8,534 bases of DNA from Phycisphaerales bacterium (lineage in GTDB: Bacteria > Planctomycetota > Phycisphaerae > Phycisphaerales > Phycisphaeraceae). Under the pieces are notes generated by a model, which was not told the origin of the DNA, did no database searches, and was given only the letters and a program-made list of their open reading frames with translations. The DNA lies in the NCBI GenBank assembly GCA_012031455.1, contig JAAUTM010000036.1, positions 1 to 8,534 on the forward strand. The letters are read 5' to 3'. Below are positions 1 through 7,431 of this stretch, piece after piece (position 1 is the stretch's first letter; the number at the start of each line of letters is the position of its first letter). The position numbers and the translations under genes were made by a program.

Positions 1-1004
1 GCCAACGCGCTGTTCTTCGCTGAAGCCGGTGTAATCACGGCTGTCACCTTCGTTTGGCGGTTAATAGATAGACCACACCACCGACTTCCATGCTATCGAG
101 GCATCAGGTTGATACATGCCAAAGACGGGGACGTTAACGATGTTGATCTTGCCACCACCGCCTGCAGATCCGTTCACATCACGGTCGGAGGGGTCCATGC
201 CGTTGCCGGGCAGGCTATGGTCCTTCAAACCCAGCGGAACGATCTGCGTTACCGTGGCAGTGGGAATGTCCAAGTAAGCCAATGCATTGGCTTCCTGCAA
301 TGTGACATATGCGGTTTGACCTTTGATGGTGATGTACTCAGGTTCGAGGTCCTGAGCGACGGTGGCGCCGGGGCCATAGATGCGAACACCGGCGCTGCGC
401 AAGGCAGCAATTTGCGGGTTAAAGGAAGTGAACCCGGCGGTCAGAACGGTGGGGCTGGCAAAGCCACCGCTGATATCAATGATGCTGATGGAGCCTTCGG
501 GGTCGAAACTGTTAGCTTGGCCGTAGCTGTTGGGTTCACCCTCGTTAGCAGTCAGGATGCGGGAGCCATCGGGGGTAAAGGTGATCATGTCGGGCAGATA
601 GCCGACTGCGACATCGCTGCCGATCTGCGTACCAGCAGCCACGTCAACAAAGCGAACAAAACCGGGATTTTGAGCATTGGTTACAGCATCCTTCACTGCG
701 ACGGCGATGGCAGCGACTCCGTCACGGATGGCGACGCTGTTGGGTTCGTAAACCAAACCAGCGGGTGCGGGGAAGGCGAGTGAGCCGATGGCTGTGGGAG
801 TGGCGGGATTGGAAAATTAAGGATTTCAATACCCAGGGGACCGACGGTCAGTAGTCGATTGCTGTCCGGATCAAAAGCAGAAATCTCCGCAGCCGCTAAA
901 ACTTCAGACCTGCCCAGGAACTGCAAAGGATCTGCGAATACCACATTGGTGGCAGAGCTTGCCAGAATCAAACTGCATAAGGTCATCGAACATTGCGTTT
1001 TCAT
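1..1004 (-). CDS. Choice-of-anchor I family secreted protein, N-terminal part, frameshifted
   Basis: This is a probable exported beta-propeller-like protein of the choice-of-anchor I family; its biochemical role is not established. The ATG at 1004 has an AGGGGA ribosome site just upstream. The first 24 or so residues form a signal peptide (Met-Lys start, hydrophobic core, cleavage after VVFA). Family hallmarks follow: PDMITFTPDGSRILTANEGE, then EGSISIIDIS, EPEYITI, LKDHSLPGNGMDPSDRD, and NEGDSRDYTGFSEEQRVG at the window edge. Three single-base indels break the frame. One base is missing near 802-806, where ILNFPIP should continue as ATPTAIGSLAF. One is missing near 98-102, and one T is extra in 53-55. 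The last two compensate each other, restoring DSMEVGGVVYLLTANEGD. The real C-terminus lies to the left of the window. The family call is from motif recognition; the indels look like sequencing errors, not decay. Confidence 0.8.
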
Positions 1005-1204
1005 GATTTTCCCCTAACTTTGATTGGTTAATCCAAGACTGTGAATAACGAGGGATAAATATAGACCAGTGAGGACGAGATGTTTCTGGGCTCATCAAAA
1101 ACTAACACAAAATCTATACCCCCCCATGCATCGTCTTCATACCAGCAATTCCGATGGTTCTTCATCACTTGCCAATATGCAATGAACCCATCGTGTCCGA
1201 CGCT

Positions 1205-1232
1205 TTCGCATCGAGCCAATGCCTGTTACAAT
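1205..1232 (+). promoter_or_regulatory. Possible sigma-70-like promoter of efp
   Basis: TTCGCA (1205-1210, four of six matches to TTGACA) is separated by 16 bases from TACAAT (1227-1232, five of six matches to TATAAT). The -10 lies in the loop of the inverted repeat at 1212-1242. The leader to the efp start would be about 70 bases. This rests on consensus matching by eye only. Confidence 0.35.
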
Positions 1233-1242
1233 GCTTGGCTCG
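1212..1242. repeat. 8-bp perfect inverted repeat upstream of efp
   Basis: CGAGCCAA (1212-1219) is exactly mirrored by TTGGCTCG (1235-1242) around a 15-base centre containing the candidate -10 hexamer. It has no T-run after it, so it is not an intrinsic terminator. It could be an operator or an mRNA leader hairpin; nothing in the window shows which. Confidence 0.5.
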
Positions 1243-1308
1243 CGGCTGGAGGGTGTGACCCATCGGCAAGCGGTGAACCGTTTCCTTTGTTTTTGAGGAG
1301 TCTTTCCT

Positions 1309-1863
1309 GTGAAAGCGACCGAAATTCGGCCGGGCATGGCTGTGACCTTTGACAACAAGCTCTACGTCATCAAAGAATTCCAACACGTCACCCCCGGCAA
1401 CCTGCGGGCCATGGTGCAACTGAAGCTGAAGGTTGTTCCTTCGGGAGAAATTCTCGATAAGCGAATCCGCAGCAATGATGATGTCGATATCGTCATGCTG
1501 GACCGTCGGCAGATGGAGTATCTTTACTCCGACAACACCGGCCACGTGTTCATGGACAGCGAAAATTACGACCAGACCTCCGTGCCCATCGAACTTTTGG
1601 GCGATCTGATCGGCTACGTCAAACCCAACACCAACGTCACTGCACTCATTGCCGAGGGCAAGGTGATTTCGATTGAACTGCCCAAGGTGGTGGACCTGCA
1701 GGTGACCGACACCCCGCCCGGCATCAAGGGGGCGACGGCCACGAACGTGGGCAAGGAAGCGATCATGGAAACGGGCTTGAAGGTGCGCGTGCCCGATTTC
1801 ATCAAACAGGGTGAGGTCATCCGTGTAAGCACCGAATCGGGTGAATATCTGTCGCGCGTGTGA
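1309..1863 (+). CDS. efp: Elongation factor P
   Basis: EF-P binds between the ribosomal P and E sites and helps peptide-bond formation at polyproline stretches. The 184-residue product has the normal EF-P length and three-domain layout: N-terminal KOW-like domain (about 1-62), a central OB domain with MDSENYDQ, and a C-terminal OB domain ending GEYLSRV, including the signature VDLQVTDTPPGIKGATAT. The start is GTG at 1309, supported by GAGGAG about 9 bases upstream; no better start is in frame. The loop that normally carries a modified Lys or Arg (PGKGQA in E. coli) reads PGNLRA, with Asn31 at the modified position and Arg33 two residues on. It is one of two long genes here without a frameshift. 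It lies upstream of lepA on the same strand with a 129-base gap, so shared transcription is possible but unproven. Confidence 0.97.
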   Translation: MKATEIRPGMAVTFDNKLYVIKEFQHVTPGNLRAMVQLKLKVVPSGEILDKRIRSNDDVDIVMLDRRQMEYLYSDNTGHVFMDSENYDQTSVPIELLGDLIGYVKPNTNVTALIAEGKVISIELPKVVDLQVTDTPPGIKGATATNVGKEAIMETGLKVRVPDFIKQGEVIRVSTESGEYLSRV

Positions 1864-1992
1864 TATTTCTGTGATCTTGCATGGATTTCGTGACTAAGCT
1901 TGGATAATTCCTCGCTTTGCCGCCTCCGCCTTTTAGACTGATTGATTCAGTCCATGATTGTGTTGATTCCCGTGTAAAATACACGGCCGCTG
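1864..1992. other. efp-lepA spacer with short inverted repeats
   Basis: There is no gene here. Two small dyads are visible. GACTGA/TCAGTC (1936-1952) has a 5-base loop. The second, next to the lepA start, is listed separately. Neither is followed by a T-run, so no intrinsic terminator for efp is seen. Confidence 0.5.
1970..1986. promoter_or_regulatory. Perfect 7-bp palindrome just before the lepA start
   Basis: CCGTGTA (1970-1976) and TACACGG (1980-1986) pair perfectly around AAA, ending 6 bases before the lepA ATG. It occupies the place where a Shine-Dalgarno would stand, and none is visible. It also contains TAAAAT (1975-1980), a possible -10 without a clear -35. It may be a transcription-factor operator, a start-site hairpin, or chance. 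Confidence 0.4.
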
Positions 1993-3803
1993 ATGAACAT
2001 CCGAAACTTTTCCATCATCGCTCACATCGACCACGGTAAAAGCACCCTGGCCGACCGTATGCTGCAGATCACCGGGGCCATCTCCGAACGTGAGATGAAA
2101 GCCCAGATCCTCGATGACATGGACCTTGAGCGTGAGCGGGGTATCACGATCAAAGCCTCGGCGGTGTGCGTGAAGTACACACCCACCGGTACCGACACGG
2201 AATTCGAACTCAACTTCATCGACACCCCCGGCCACGTTGATTTTCATTATGAAGTTTCGAGGGCGCTCACCGCCTGCGAAGGTGCGATTTTAGTGGTCGA
2301 TGCCACGCAGGGCGTGGAAGCACAGACGGTAGCCAATGCATTTCTGGCCATCAGTCTGGGGCTGGAAATCATTCCCGTAATTAACAAGATTGATCTGCCT
2401 GCGGCACAGCCTGAAAAGGTGGCCATGGAGATCGAGCAGGTGCTGGGCCTGCCTGCGGAAGAATGTTTGTATGTCTCGGCCAAGTCGGGCATTGGTTGCA
2501 GGGAACTGCTGGATCAAATCTGCAAGCGTCTGCCTTCGCCATTGGTACGCAACAATGGCAACCCGGATGCACCGACACAGGCATTGATATTCGACAGCAA
2601 ATACGATGATTATCGCGGGGTGGTGGTGTACTTTCGTTTGTTCAATGGCAAGCTGGCCATTGGCGACAAAATTCGGATGATGGGCACCGGTCGGTCATTC
2701 ACCATTACCGAGATGGGTAAGTTTGCTCCCAAGATGCGACCGCAAAAGGAGCCGATGGAAGCCGGGGAAGTGGGCTACATGGTGGCGGCGATCAAGACCC
2801 TTATTGATGTCAACATCGGTGATACCATTACCCAGGAATTGAATCCTGCTCCGGAACCGTTGCCCGGTTACAAAGAGCCGCAGCGGATGGTGTTCTGTGA
2901 TTTCTATCCCACGGGCGAAACGACCTACGAAAATCTGCGTGATGCCATTGACCGGCTGCACCTCAACGATGCAAGCTTTGTCTTTGCACCACAATCTTCG
3001 GAAGCACTGGGTTTTGGTTTTCGTTGCGGGTTTCTGGGCATGTTGCACATGGACATCATTCAGGAACGCCTGGAGCGCGAATCCAATGTATCCATCGTGC
3101 AGACCGCGCCCACGGTGACCTATGAAATTTTGAAAAGTGATGGTACGACTCTGCAGATCACCAACCCTGCGGAGCTGCCTGATTTGTCGGTCGTGCAGGA
3201 AATCCGTGAGCCGCTGATTCGCACGGAAATCATTGTGCCCAACGAGTGCATTGGCGATCTTATGAAGCTTTGCGAAACCCGCCGGGGCATTTACAAAAAG
3301 CAGCAGTTTCTTTCGGAAACTCGGCAGATTTTGGAATATCACCTGCCATTGGCCGAGGTGATTTACGATTTTTACGACAAACTCAAATCCTGCACCCGCG
3401 GCTACGGAACGATGGATTACGAACTGATGGGCTTCCACGCCGACGATCTTGTGAAGCTCGATGTTCTGGTCAATGGCAAACGTGTGGATGCGCTTTCGAT
3501 GATTGTGCATCGTGACAAGGCGGAGCAGCGCGGCAGGGCGGTATTGGTCCGGCTCAAAAAGGAAATCGACCGCCATTTGTTTGAGATTCCTCTGCAGGCA
3601 GCCATCGGCGGAAAAGTCGTGGCCCGCGAAACCATCAAGAGCGTGGGCAAGAACGTGACAGCCAAGTGCTATGGCGGTGACGTGAGCCGTAAGCGAAAAA
3701 CGTGCTGGAAAAACAGAAGGAAGGCAAGAAGCGCATGAAGCGCGTGGGAACCGTGGACATCCCGCAGGAAGCGTTCATGGCGGTGCTGGATTCGGGGGAA
3801 TAA
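1993..3803 (+). CDS. lepA: Elongation factor 4 (LepA), translational GTPase, one frameshift near the 3' end
   Basis: LepA is a ribosome-binding GTPase related to EF-G that acts in initiation or back-translocation. All GTPase motifs are present: AHIDHGKST (residues 10-18), RERGIT (47-52), DTPGH (77-81), NKID (131-134), SAK (162-164). Domain II, the EF-G III/V-like domains and the LepA-specific C-terminal domain follow ([29 protein letters not shown]). The frame breaks at the A-run 3696-3700; reading on in the next frame gives [19 protein letters not shown] and [13 protein letters not shown], a normal LepA ending, with stop at 3801-3803. The repair is either one missing A or two extra bases, since one missing A leaves the protein one residue longer than E. 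coli LepA here. The total is about 602 residues, the usual length. The ATG at 1993 gives the standard [18 protein letters not shown] start but has no clear ribosome site. Its 3' end converges on the TOPRIM-like gene with only 17 bases between and no visible terminator. Confidence 0.97.
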
Positions 3804-3820
3804 GCCGCTGGCCTGATGAA

Positions 3821-4582
3821 TCAATTGTTGTTGGTGCAAGCAATGGCATGCATGATGGACCATATGCCGGTTTTTTCTAGTTCTGCGATTATATGCTCAC
3901 GGATGTTCGGATCGTTCCACCATTGTGCAATCGCCCCCTCGTACGACCCCGAATCCGCAAACCAACCGGCAAGGTATGAAAACGCATGTTCCTTGGCACT
4001 GGATTTTCCAGGCTTTTCATGACGACTGTCCAGCCATTGTTGAACGTCGTAGGCTCTTTGCGGAAATGTCGCAGCCAAGGCAGAACATATAATGCGTTCG
4101 AGTGTTTGTTTGCCGGGAACGCCATGCCCAGCCTCAGTTGACGTCGTCTTCCATTCAATCAAATTAACCATCGTACCGTCTTTCAAACGGATGTATGCAC
4201 CTTCCTCAATCGCGTCAGAATCAATTTGCCGGGTCCATGCAAGTAGCTCATTGTTATTGCTATCCGTGTGACTGACGGAGAATTCGTCTAACAGTAAATC
4301 TGAATCAATACACATAACAATACGATCAACTTTATCGACATTCCGACGGTTGATACGTTGTCTTGCAAAGTGAAGAATGCTTCCATTGCCAGAAACAGGC
4401 GTAATACGAATAAAGTGATTGCCGGGCGTTGTGTAACCAAATTGTCCACTAACCACCAACTTGCCCCATGGGTCTTTCACCTTTTGTTCTGGTCGATTGC
4501 ATTTCAAGTACGACAATGCACCCGCCCAGAACGCTCGGTCGTGATAGCCTTCGCAGAGAACATAGGTCTCTGTCTGGTTCAT
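3821..4582 (-). CDS. TOPRIM-like protein partnered with an AAA ATPase
   Basis: This intact 253-residue protein has a TOPRIM-like pattern: CEGYHD near the N-terminus (Glu11) and CIDSD after a hydrophobic strand (Asp93, Asp95). These match the catalytic Glu and DxD that bind metal in TOPRIM nucleases, primases and topoisomerases. A later NLIEWKTTSTE strand and a helical C-terminal part (about 198-243, EHAFSYLAGW, IAQWWNDP) complete it. There is no signal peptide or membrane segment, so it is probably cytoplasmic. The ATG lies in an ATGA overlap with the stop of the ATPase gene, and GGAGG is about 7 bases upstream, which indicates translational coupling. TOPRIM proteins paired with OLD/AAA ATPases are known in anti-phage systems (OLD, Gabija, PARIS) as nuclease or effector partners; that role is inferred here. 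It could instead be a housekeeping nucleic-acid processing protein. Confidence 0.75.
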   Translation of the reverse strand: MNQTETYVLCEGYHDRAFWAGALSYLKCNRPEQKVKDPWGKLVVSGQFGYTTPGNHFIRITPVSGNGSILHFARQRINRRNVDKVDRIVMCIDSDLLLDEFSVSHTDSNNNELLAWTRQIDSDAIEEGAYIRLKDGTMVNLIEWKTTSTEAGHGVPGKQTLERIICSALAATFPQRAYDVQQWLDSRHEKPGKSSAKEHAFSYLAGWFADSGSYEGAIAQWWNDPNIREHIIAELEKTGIWSIMHAIACTNNN

Positions 4583-5653
4583 CGCAGGTCCTCCATGATC
4601 TGCGTACGGGCCTTGGCCGCGTCCTCACCCGACATGCGGTAACTCAGCAACTTGCCGTCTTCCAAACGAACCTTGTAAAACGCCAGTGAGTTGAGCGAGC
4701 CTTGAAAATGATGAATCAGGGCATCAATGAAGTCGAGGCTATGGGTCGTGGCCACGATCTGAATTTTTCGATCCGCAGCAGCACGAATCGCCCGTGAAGC
4801 CTGAAAAATTGCCGCCGGGTGAAGGTGGGTTTCGGGTTCCTCCATCAAAACCAGACCGCCTTCCGGCTGGGCAAGTTCAAAACTTAAGGTCAGCAACAAT
4901 CGAACACCATCACCAGCCGTGGCAACAGGCATGGCTGGACCAGATTTCAGTACCAGCGATAAATAAGGTTGTCCTTTGTTGGAGAGTATTTCAAAATCCG
5001 CAATATTTGTAATGAGATCAGTGACAATCTTTTTGCCTGAACTTGCATTCCTCTTTCAGCCACGTTTGTATATAGTTCTGGAAGGGAGTTTGCCTGGAAA
5101 TTCGAATCGGGATCGATTAAATATACAGCAGGGGTACCTGGTATAGAGCTGCCAAGCCTCTCCCCTTTCATTTTGTATTTTGTTTATTCTGTCTATATTT
5201 TTTTTTTTATGTAGTGTATAATATCTGCTCCATATTCATGGCGTTGGGATTAAGTTTTCTTATATTATTACTATATTTAGTTAATTCCTCATATTCCTCT
5301 TTGCTCAAGCCATAGGTGACTTGGACGGGTGTTTGGCCAGCCTGGTTTACAAGGTTGATTACGGTGAATCTTTCCTGATTCTCGTCTGTGGCTACAGTTA
5401 GAAACGCTTGTATTGCCCTATTGCCATTGACCCGACTTAACAACCAAAGATGGGGATCAACTAAATGTTTACGCCTATCGACCACCTTCTGAATGACATG
5501 CCATGGATTTGGTGAAGCACCAATCAACAACGCATCCAGAATTGTGCTTTTACCTGAGTTGTTGGGGCCGACGATAATATTGACCTGGGCCAGATCATCG
5601 ATCTTTCCTTCCGCGATGCCACGCAGGTTTTCGATGGCAATGGATTTAATCAT
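4579..5653 (-). CDS. OLD/AAA_15-AAA_21-type ATPase, broken by several frameshifts
   Basis: This is an ABC/SMC-like ATPase of about 357 residues once frames are joined. The N-terminus, MIKSIAIENLRGI, leads into Walker A GPNNSGKST (residues 29-37). The C-terminal part has the signature-like GDGVRLLLTL, Walker B LVLMEEPETHLHP and switch histidine in TTHSLDF. No DNA-binding domain or TOPRIM is fused; the TOPRIM-like partner is the next gene. AGGTG about 9 bases before the ATG at 5653 supports this start. Breaks lie near 5222-5230 (one base missing, restoring DIIHYIKKK), in the run of 11 T at 5198-5208, between about 5170 and 5197, and at 5050-5051 (one base missing, restoring AERGNASSGKKIVTDLI). 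The middle section is much more AT-rich than its surroundings. Indels in homopolymers elsewhere in the window favour sequencing error, but true inactivation cannot be excluded. In bacteria such ATPases sense or control a nuclease partner; the substrate here is unknown. Confidence 0.82.
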
Positions 5654-5751
5654 GGGACTTCACCTTTTGTTCCATATCGAACTACTGTTCATGTGGATAG
5701 GTTATCCGAAGCTCCGGGGGATCATCAAGCATCCATTATGTATTTTAGCAT

Positions 5752-6254
5752 TTACTGTTCGGGTTGATTCTGAGCTTCGGGGGACAGGCCATAGATGACC
5801 AGACGGTGGCTGACGGGGGCAAAGCCATGTTCCCGGCAGACCTTGTCGCGGATGGATTGGAGCTGGGGCAGTCAAACTCGATAATGAGGTTGGTTTCGAG
5901 GCAGACCAGGTGAGCTTTGGGTTCGCGGCCTGCGGTGAGCTGGTAGTGGGCCTGCTTGGAATCGATGAGCACTTCGGAAATGATGCGGGCCTCGAGCAGA
6001 TGTTTGAGGGTGCGGTAGATGGTGGCTTTGCTCACCCGCAAGCCTGCGTCGCGCATTTCGTAAAGAAGCTGCTCTGCCTCGAACACACCGGTCTTGGAAA
6101 GCACACTTTCGAGAATAATGGCCCGCTCCGGGGTGAACTTCAGGCCTTGTTTTTTGAGGAACCGGCGAAAGATCGCGCACATCGGCTCAATGAGCGGGCC
6201 ATCGTCGTTGATGGGTATGGAGGCATTCATGTCCTGATTGTAACCTTGATTCAT
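5752..6254 (-). CDS. Fur-family metal-responsive transcription regulator, one frameshift
   Basis: Fur-family proteins are dimeric DNA-binding repressors controlled by iron, zinc, manganese or peroxide. The N-terminal winged helix is clear: FLKKQGLKFTPERAIILESVL, then FEAEQLLYEM and the recognition segment RVSKATIYRTLKHLLEARII. The dimerisation domain reads AHLVCLETNLIIEFDCP. One C is missing in the run at 5865-5868; repaired, the protein ends QSIRDKVCREHGFAPVSHR then LVIYGLSPEAQNQPEQ, with stop at 5752-5754 and about 167 residues in all. The usual HxH plus CxxC pattern is reduced: one His precedes LVC, and CLET lacks the second Cys. The metal specificity (Fur, Zur, PerR) therefore cannot be named. 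The start is uncertain; the ATG at 6254 or one 8 codons later are both possible, and neither has a strong ribosome site. It is divergent from the TIM-barrel gene, and lies 98 bases upstream of the ATPase on the same strand. Confidence 0.9.
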
Positions 6255-6266
6255 CGCTGAGGGTGA

Positions 6267-6295
6267 TTGACAGATTCAGCCGATGCTTTTAGTGT
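6267..6295 (+). promoter_or_regulatory. Possible promoter of the TIM-barrel gene
   Basis: A perfect TTGACA (6267-6272) is followed after 17 bases by TAGTGT (6290-6295), a weak -10. GGGTGA (6261-6266) and TCACCC (6295-6300) flank it as a 6-bp inverted repeat. The site lies in the short space between the divergent Fur-type regulator and the isomerase gene, so a regulator could control both, but no recognised Fur box is seen. Confidence 0.35.
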
Positions 6296-6336
6296 CACCC
6301 ACGGCATGATCGGTGCCCAAAACCACGGAACGACGC

Positions 6337-7152
6337 ATGAAAATCTGTTTCGTCACATTCGCCTGTCCGACCATGACGCTGGATCAGGTGATTGATACGG
6401 CAGTACGGCTGGGCTATCATGGCATTGAGTTTCGCTGCGATGCAAGGCATGCCCATGGCGTGGAGATTTACACGGACAAGATCGAACGCAAGGCAATCCG
6501 GCAGAAACTGGATCGCCATGAACTGGAGGTGCCTTGCCTGGGGGACCAGCCTGCGTTTGATGGAGCAATCGGTGGTGGAACAGGCGGCTGCGAGGCTGGA
6601 ACTGGCGGCACAGGTGGAAGCCAAAGGGATCAGGGTATTTTGCGGGCCAGCACCGGAGGGCATGGAACCTGCACAGGTATTGGAGACGGCTGCGGAGCGA
6701 TTGCGGGACATCGCCAAAACGGCACAGGAGTTTGGTGTGCAGGTATGGCTGGAAACCCACGATACTTTCATGCGTGGCGAGCAATGTGCCCGGTGATCAA
6801 GCTTGCGGACAGGCCGGAGCTAGGTGTGGTTTATGACATCATGCACCCGTTCCGCGATGGAGAAACCCTTGCGGAAACCATGGTGCAACTGCAAGGGCTG
6901 ATTCGTCACGTGCATTTTCATGATGCCCTTAATGACAGGAAGAAAGTTGTTGTCACACCGATGGGCAAAGGGCAGCTGCCAGTTGATGAAATCCTGGATG
7001 CATTGATCAAGTCGGGCTACAACGAGTACCTTTCAGGTGAGTGGTTTCACGATATGTACGGAAGCGAACCCGAAGAGGCACTGGGGCTCTACATGCAGGA
7101 AATCAGTGAGATGCTGTCCAAGCGTGAAATACGGCCGGGGACGCGGCGGTGA
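6337..7152 (+). CDS. Sugar phosphate isomerase/epimerase-like TIM-barrel protein, two compensating frameshifts
   Basis: This is a xylose-isomerase-like TIM barrel (AP_endonuc_2 fold) of about 271 residues. Such enzymes use a divalent metal to isomerise or epimerise sugars or related polyols; the substrate cannot be told. It opens MKICFVTFACPTMTLDQVID and LGYHGIEFR. Likely metal ligands are Glu in VWLETHDTF, Asp and His in YDIMHPF, His in HVHFHDAL, and Glu in SGEWFHDMYG. One extra G lies in the run 6540-6544, so LEVPCLG should continue TSLRLMEQSVVEQAAARLEL. A missing G near 6792-6793 returns to the first frame at VIKLADRPELGVVYDIMHP. Read without repair, the middle becomes a meaningless Gly-rich stretch. 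The ATG at 6337, with GGAA nearby, is preferred to an in-frame GTG at 6313 because it starts exactly at the first barrel strand. There is no signal peptide. Confidence 0.87.
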   Translation: MKICFVTFACPTMTLDQVIDTAVRLGYHGIEFRCDARHAHGVEIYTDKIERKAIRQKLDRHELEVPCLGDQPAFDGAIGGGTGGCEAGTGGTGGSQRDQGILRASTGGHGTCTGIGDGCGAIAGHRQNGTGVWCAGMAGNPRYFHAWRAMCPVIKLADRPELGVVYDIMHPFRDGETLAETMVQLQGLIRHVHFHDALNDRKKVVVTPMGKGQLPVDEILDALIKSGYNEYLSGEWFHDMYGSEPEEALGLYMQEISEMLSKREIRPGTRR

Positions 7153-7192
7153 AGTAGGGATGAGTAGGTGAGTGGTGAGTGGTTGTTGAGGT

Positions 7193-7222
7193 AAAAAAGA
7201 CCCAGGCATGGCTATGCCTGGG
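7193..7222 (-). terminator. Rho-independent terminator downstream of tsf
   Basis: CCCAGGCAT (7201-7209) and ATGCCTGGG (7214-7222) form a perfect 9-bp stem with a GGCT loop. On the minus strand it is followed by six T (7198 back to 7193). It sits 32 bases beyond the tsf stop, so it ends tsf transcription. On the plus strand no T-run follows, so it should work poorly for the TIM-barrel gene. Confidence 0.88.
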
Positions 7223-7254
7223 CTTGGTATTGAAGATTACTAACGGAGGTTAAA

Positions 7255-7431
7255 TCACTTCACGCCGATCTGGTAGCGCACAAACGATTTGATGGCGACA
7301 CCTTTGGGCAGCACTTCGCTGATTTTCTTTTTGTCATCTTTGATGAACGGCTGATGGTTGAGGCAGACTTCCTCGAAGAACTTGCGGACTTTGCCTTCCA
7401 CCATTTTTTCAGCGATGGCTTCGGGTTTGCT
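7255..7431 (-). CDS. tsf: Elongation factor Ts, C-terminal fragment
   Basis: EF-Ts is the nucleotide exchange factor for EF-Tu. The last 58 residues are unmistakable: [20 protein letters not shown], then [13 protein letters not shown] and [10 protein letters not shown] with stop TGA at 7255-7257. Upstream (towards higher coordinates) EF-Ts similarity stops at about 7431, where the plus strand has become lpxD; the rest of the protein, including the N-terminal UBA-like domain and the core, is absent. The open frame continues on the minus strand past the join, but that part is only lpxD read backwards. A strong terminator follows. The loss is best explained by the chimeric join, not by a real gene break. 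Confidence 0.88.
   Translation of the reverse strand, partial: SKPEAIAEKMVEGKVRKFFEEVCLNHQPFIKDDKKKISEVLPKGVAIKSFVRYQIGVK
7411..7431. other. Chimeric join between two genomes (microhomology of about 20 bases)
   Basis: The same bases encode SKPEAIA of EF-Ts on the minus strand and SDGFGFA of LpxD on the plus strand. Both are conserved positions in their families, so the two sources share this short segment by chance. Left of it only EF-Ts is recognisable; right of it only LpxD. Base composition drops to AT-rich soon after. This pattern fits an assembly or amplification chimera. Confidence 0.82.

Larger units (their letters stand above)
1005..1308. other. Divergent intergenic region between the secreted protein gene and efp
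   Basis: These 304 bases hold no convincing gene; short open frames across them have no protein-like features. They must carry promoters for both neighbours. On the minus strand a TATATT hexamer (1058-1063) is a fair -10 for the secreted protein gene, but no good -35 stands at the right distance. On the plus side a possible efp promoter and an 8-bp inverted repeat are listed separately. A run of C near 1120 is a likely place for sequencing error. Confidence 0.6.

Noticed and set aside
109..783. Long plus-strand open frame opposite the secreted protein gene
   Set aside because: The minus strand carries clear family motifs in this stretch; the plus frame is low-complexity Gly/Asp/Ala-rich translation with no recognisable domain.
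1936..1952. GACTGA/TCAGTC dyad as a terminator of efp
   Set aside because: The stem is only 6 bp with mixed composition and no T-run follows on either strand.
2695..3576. 293-codon minus-strand open frame inside lepA
   Set aside because: It lies wholly opposite conserved LepA domains and has no start signal or protein-like motif; a shadow of GC-rich codon use.
3690..3803. Programmed frameshift at the 3' end of lepA
   Set aside because: LepA is not known to use one, and similar single-base breaks occur in nearly all other genes of the window, so sequencing error is simpler.
7158..7190. GT-rich GAGT/GGTGAGT repeats after the TIM-barrel gene
   Set aside because: They are short, irregular and not spaced like CRISPR or tandem-repeat arrays; likely simple spacer sequence.
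7354..7410. ATG at 7354 as a start for a shortened lpxD
   Set aside because: The codons 7354-7410 are the exact antisense of conserved EF-Ts residues; lpxD similarity begins only at 7411.
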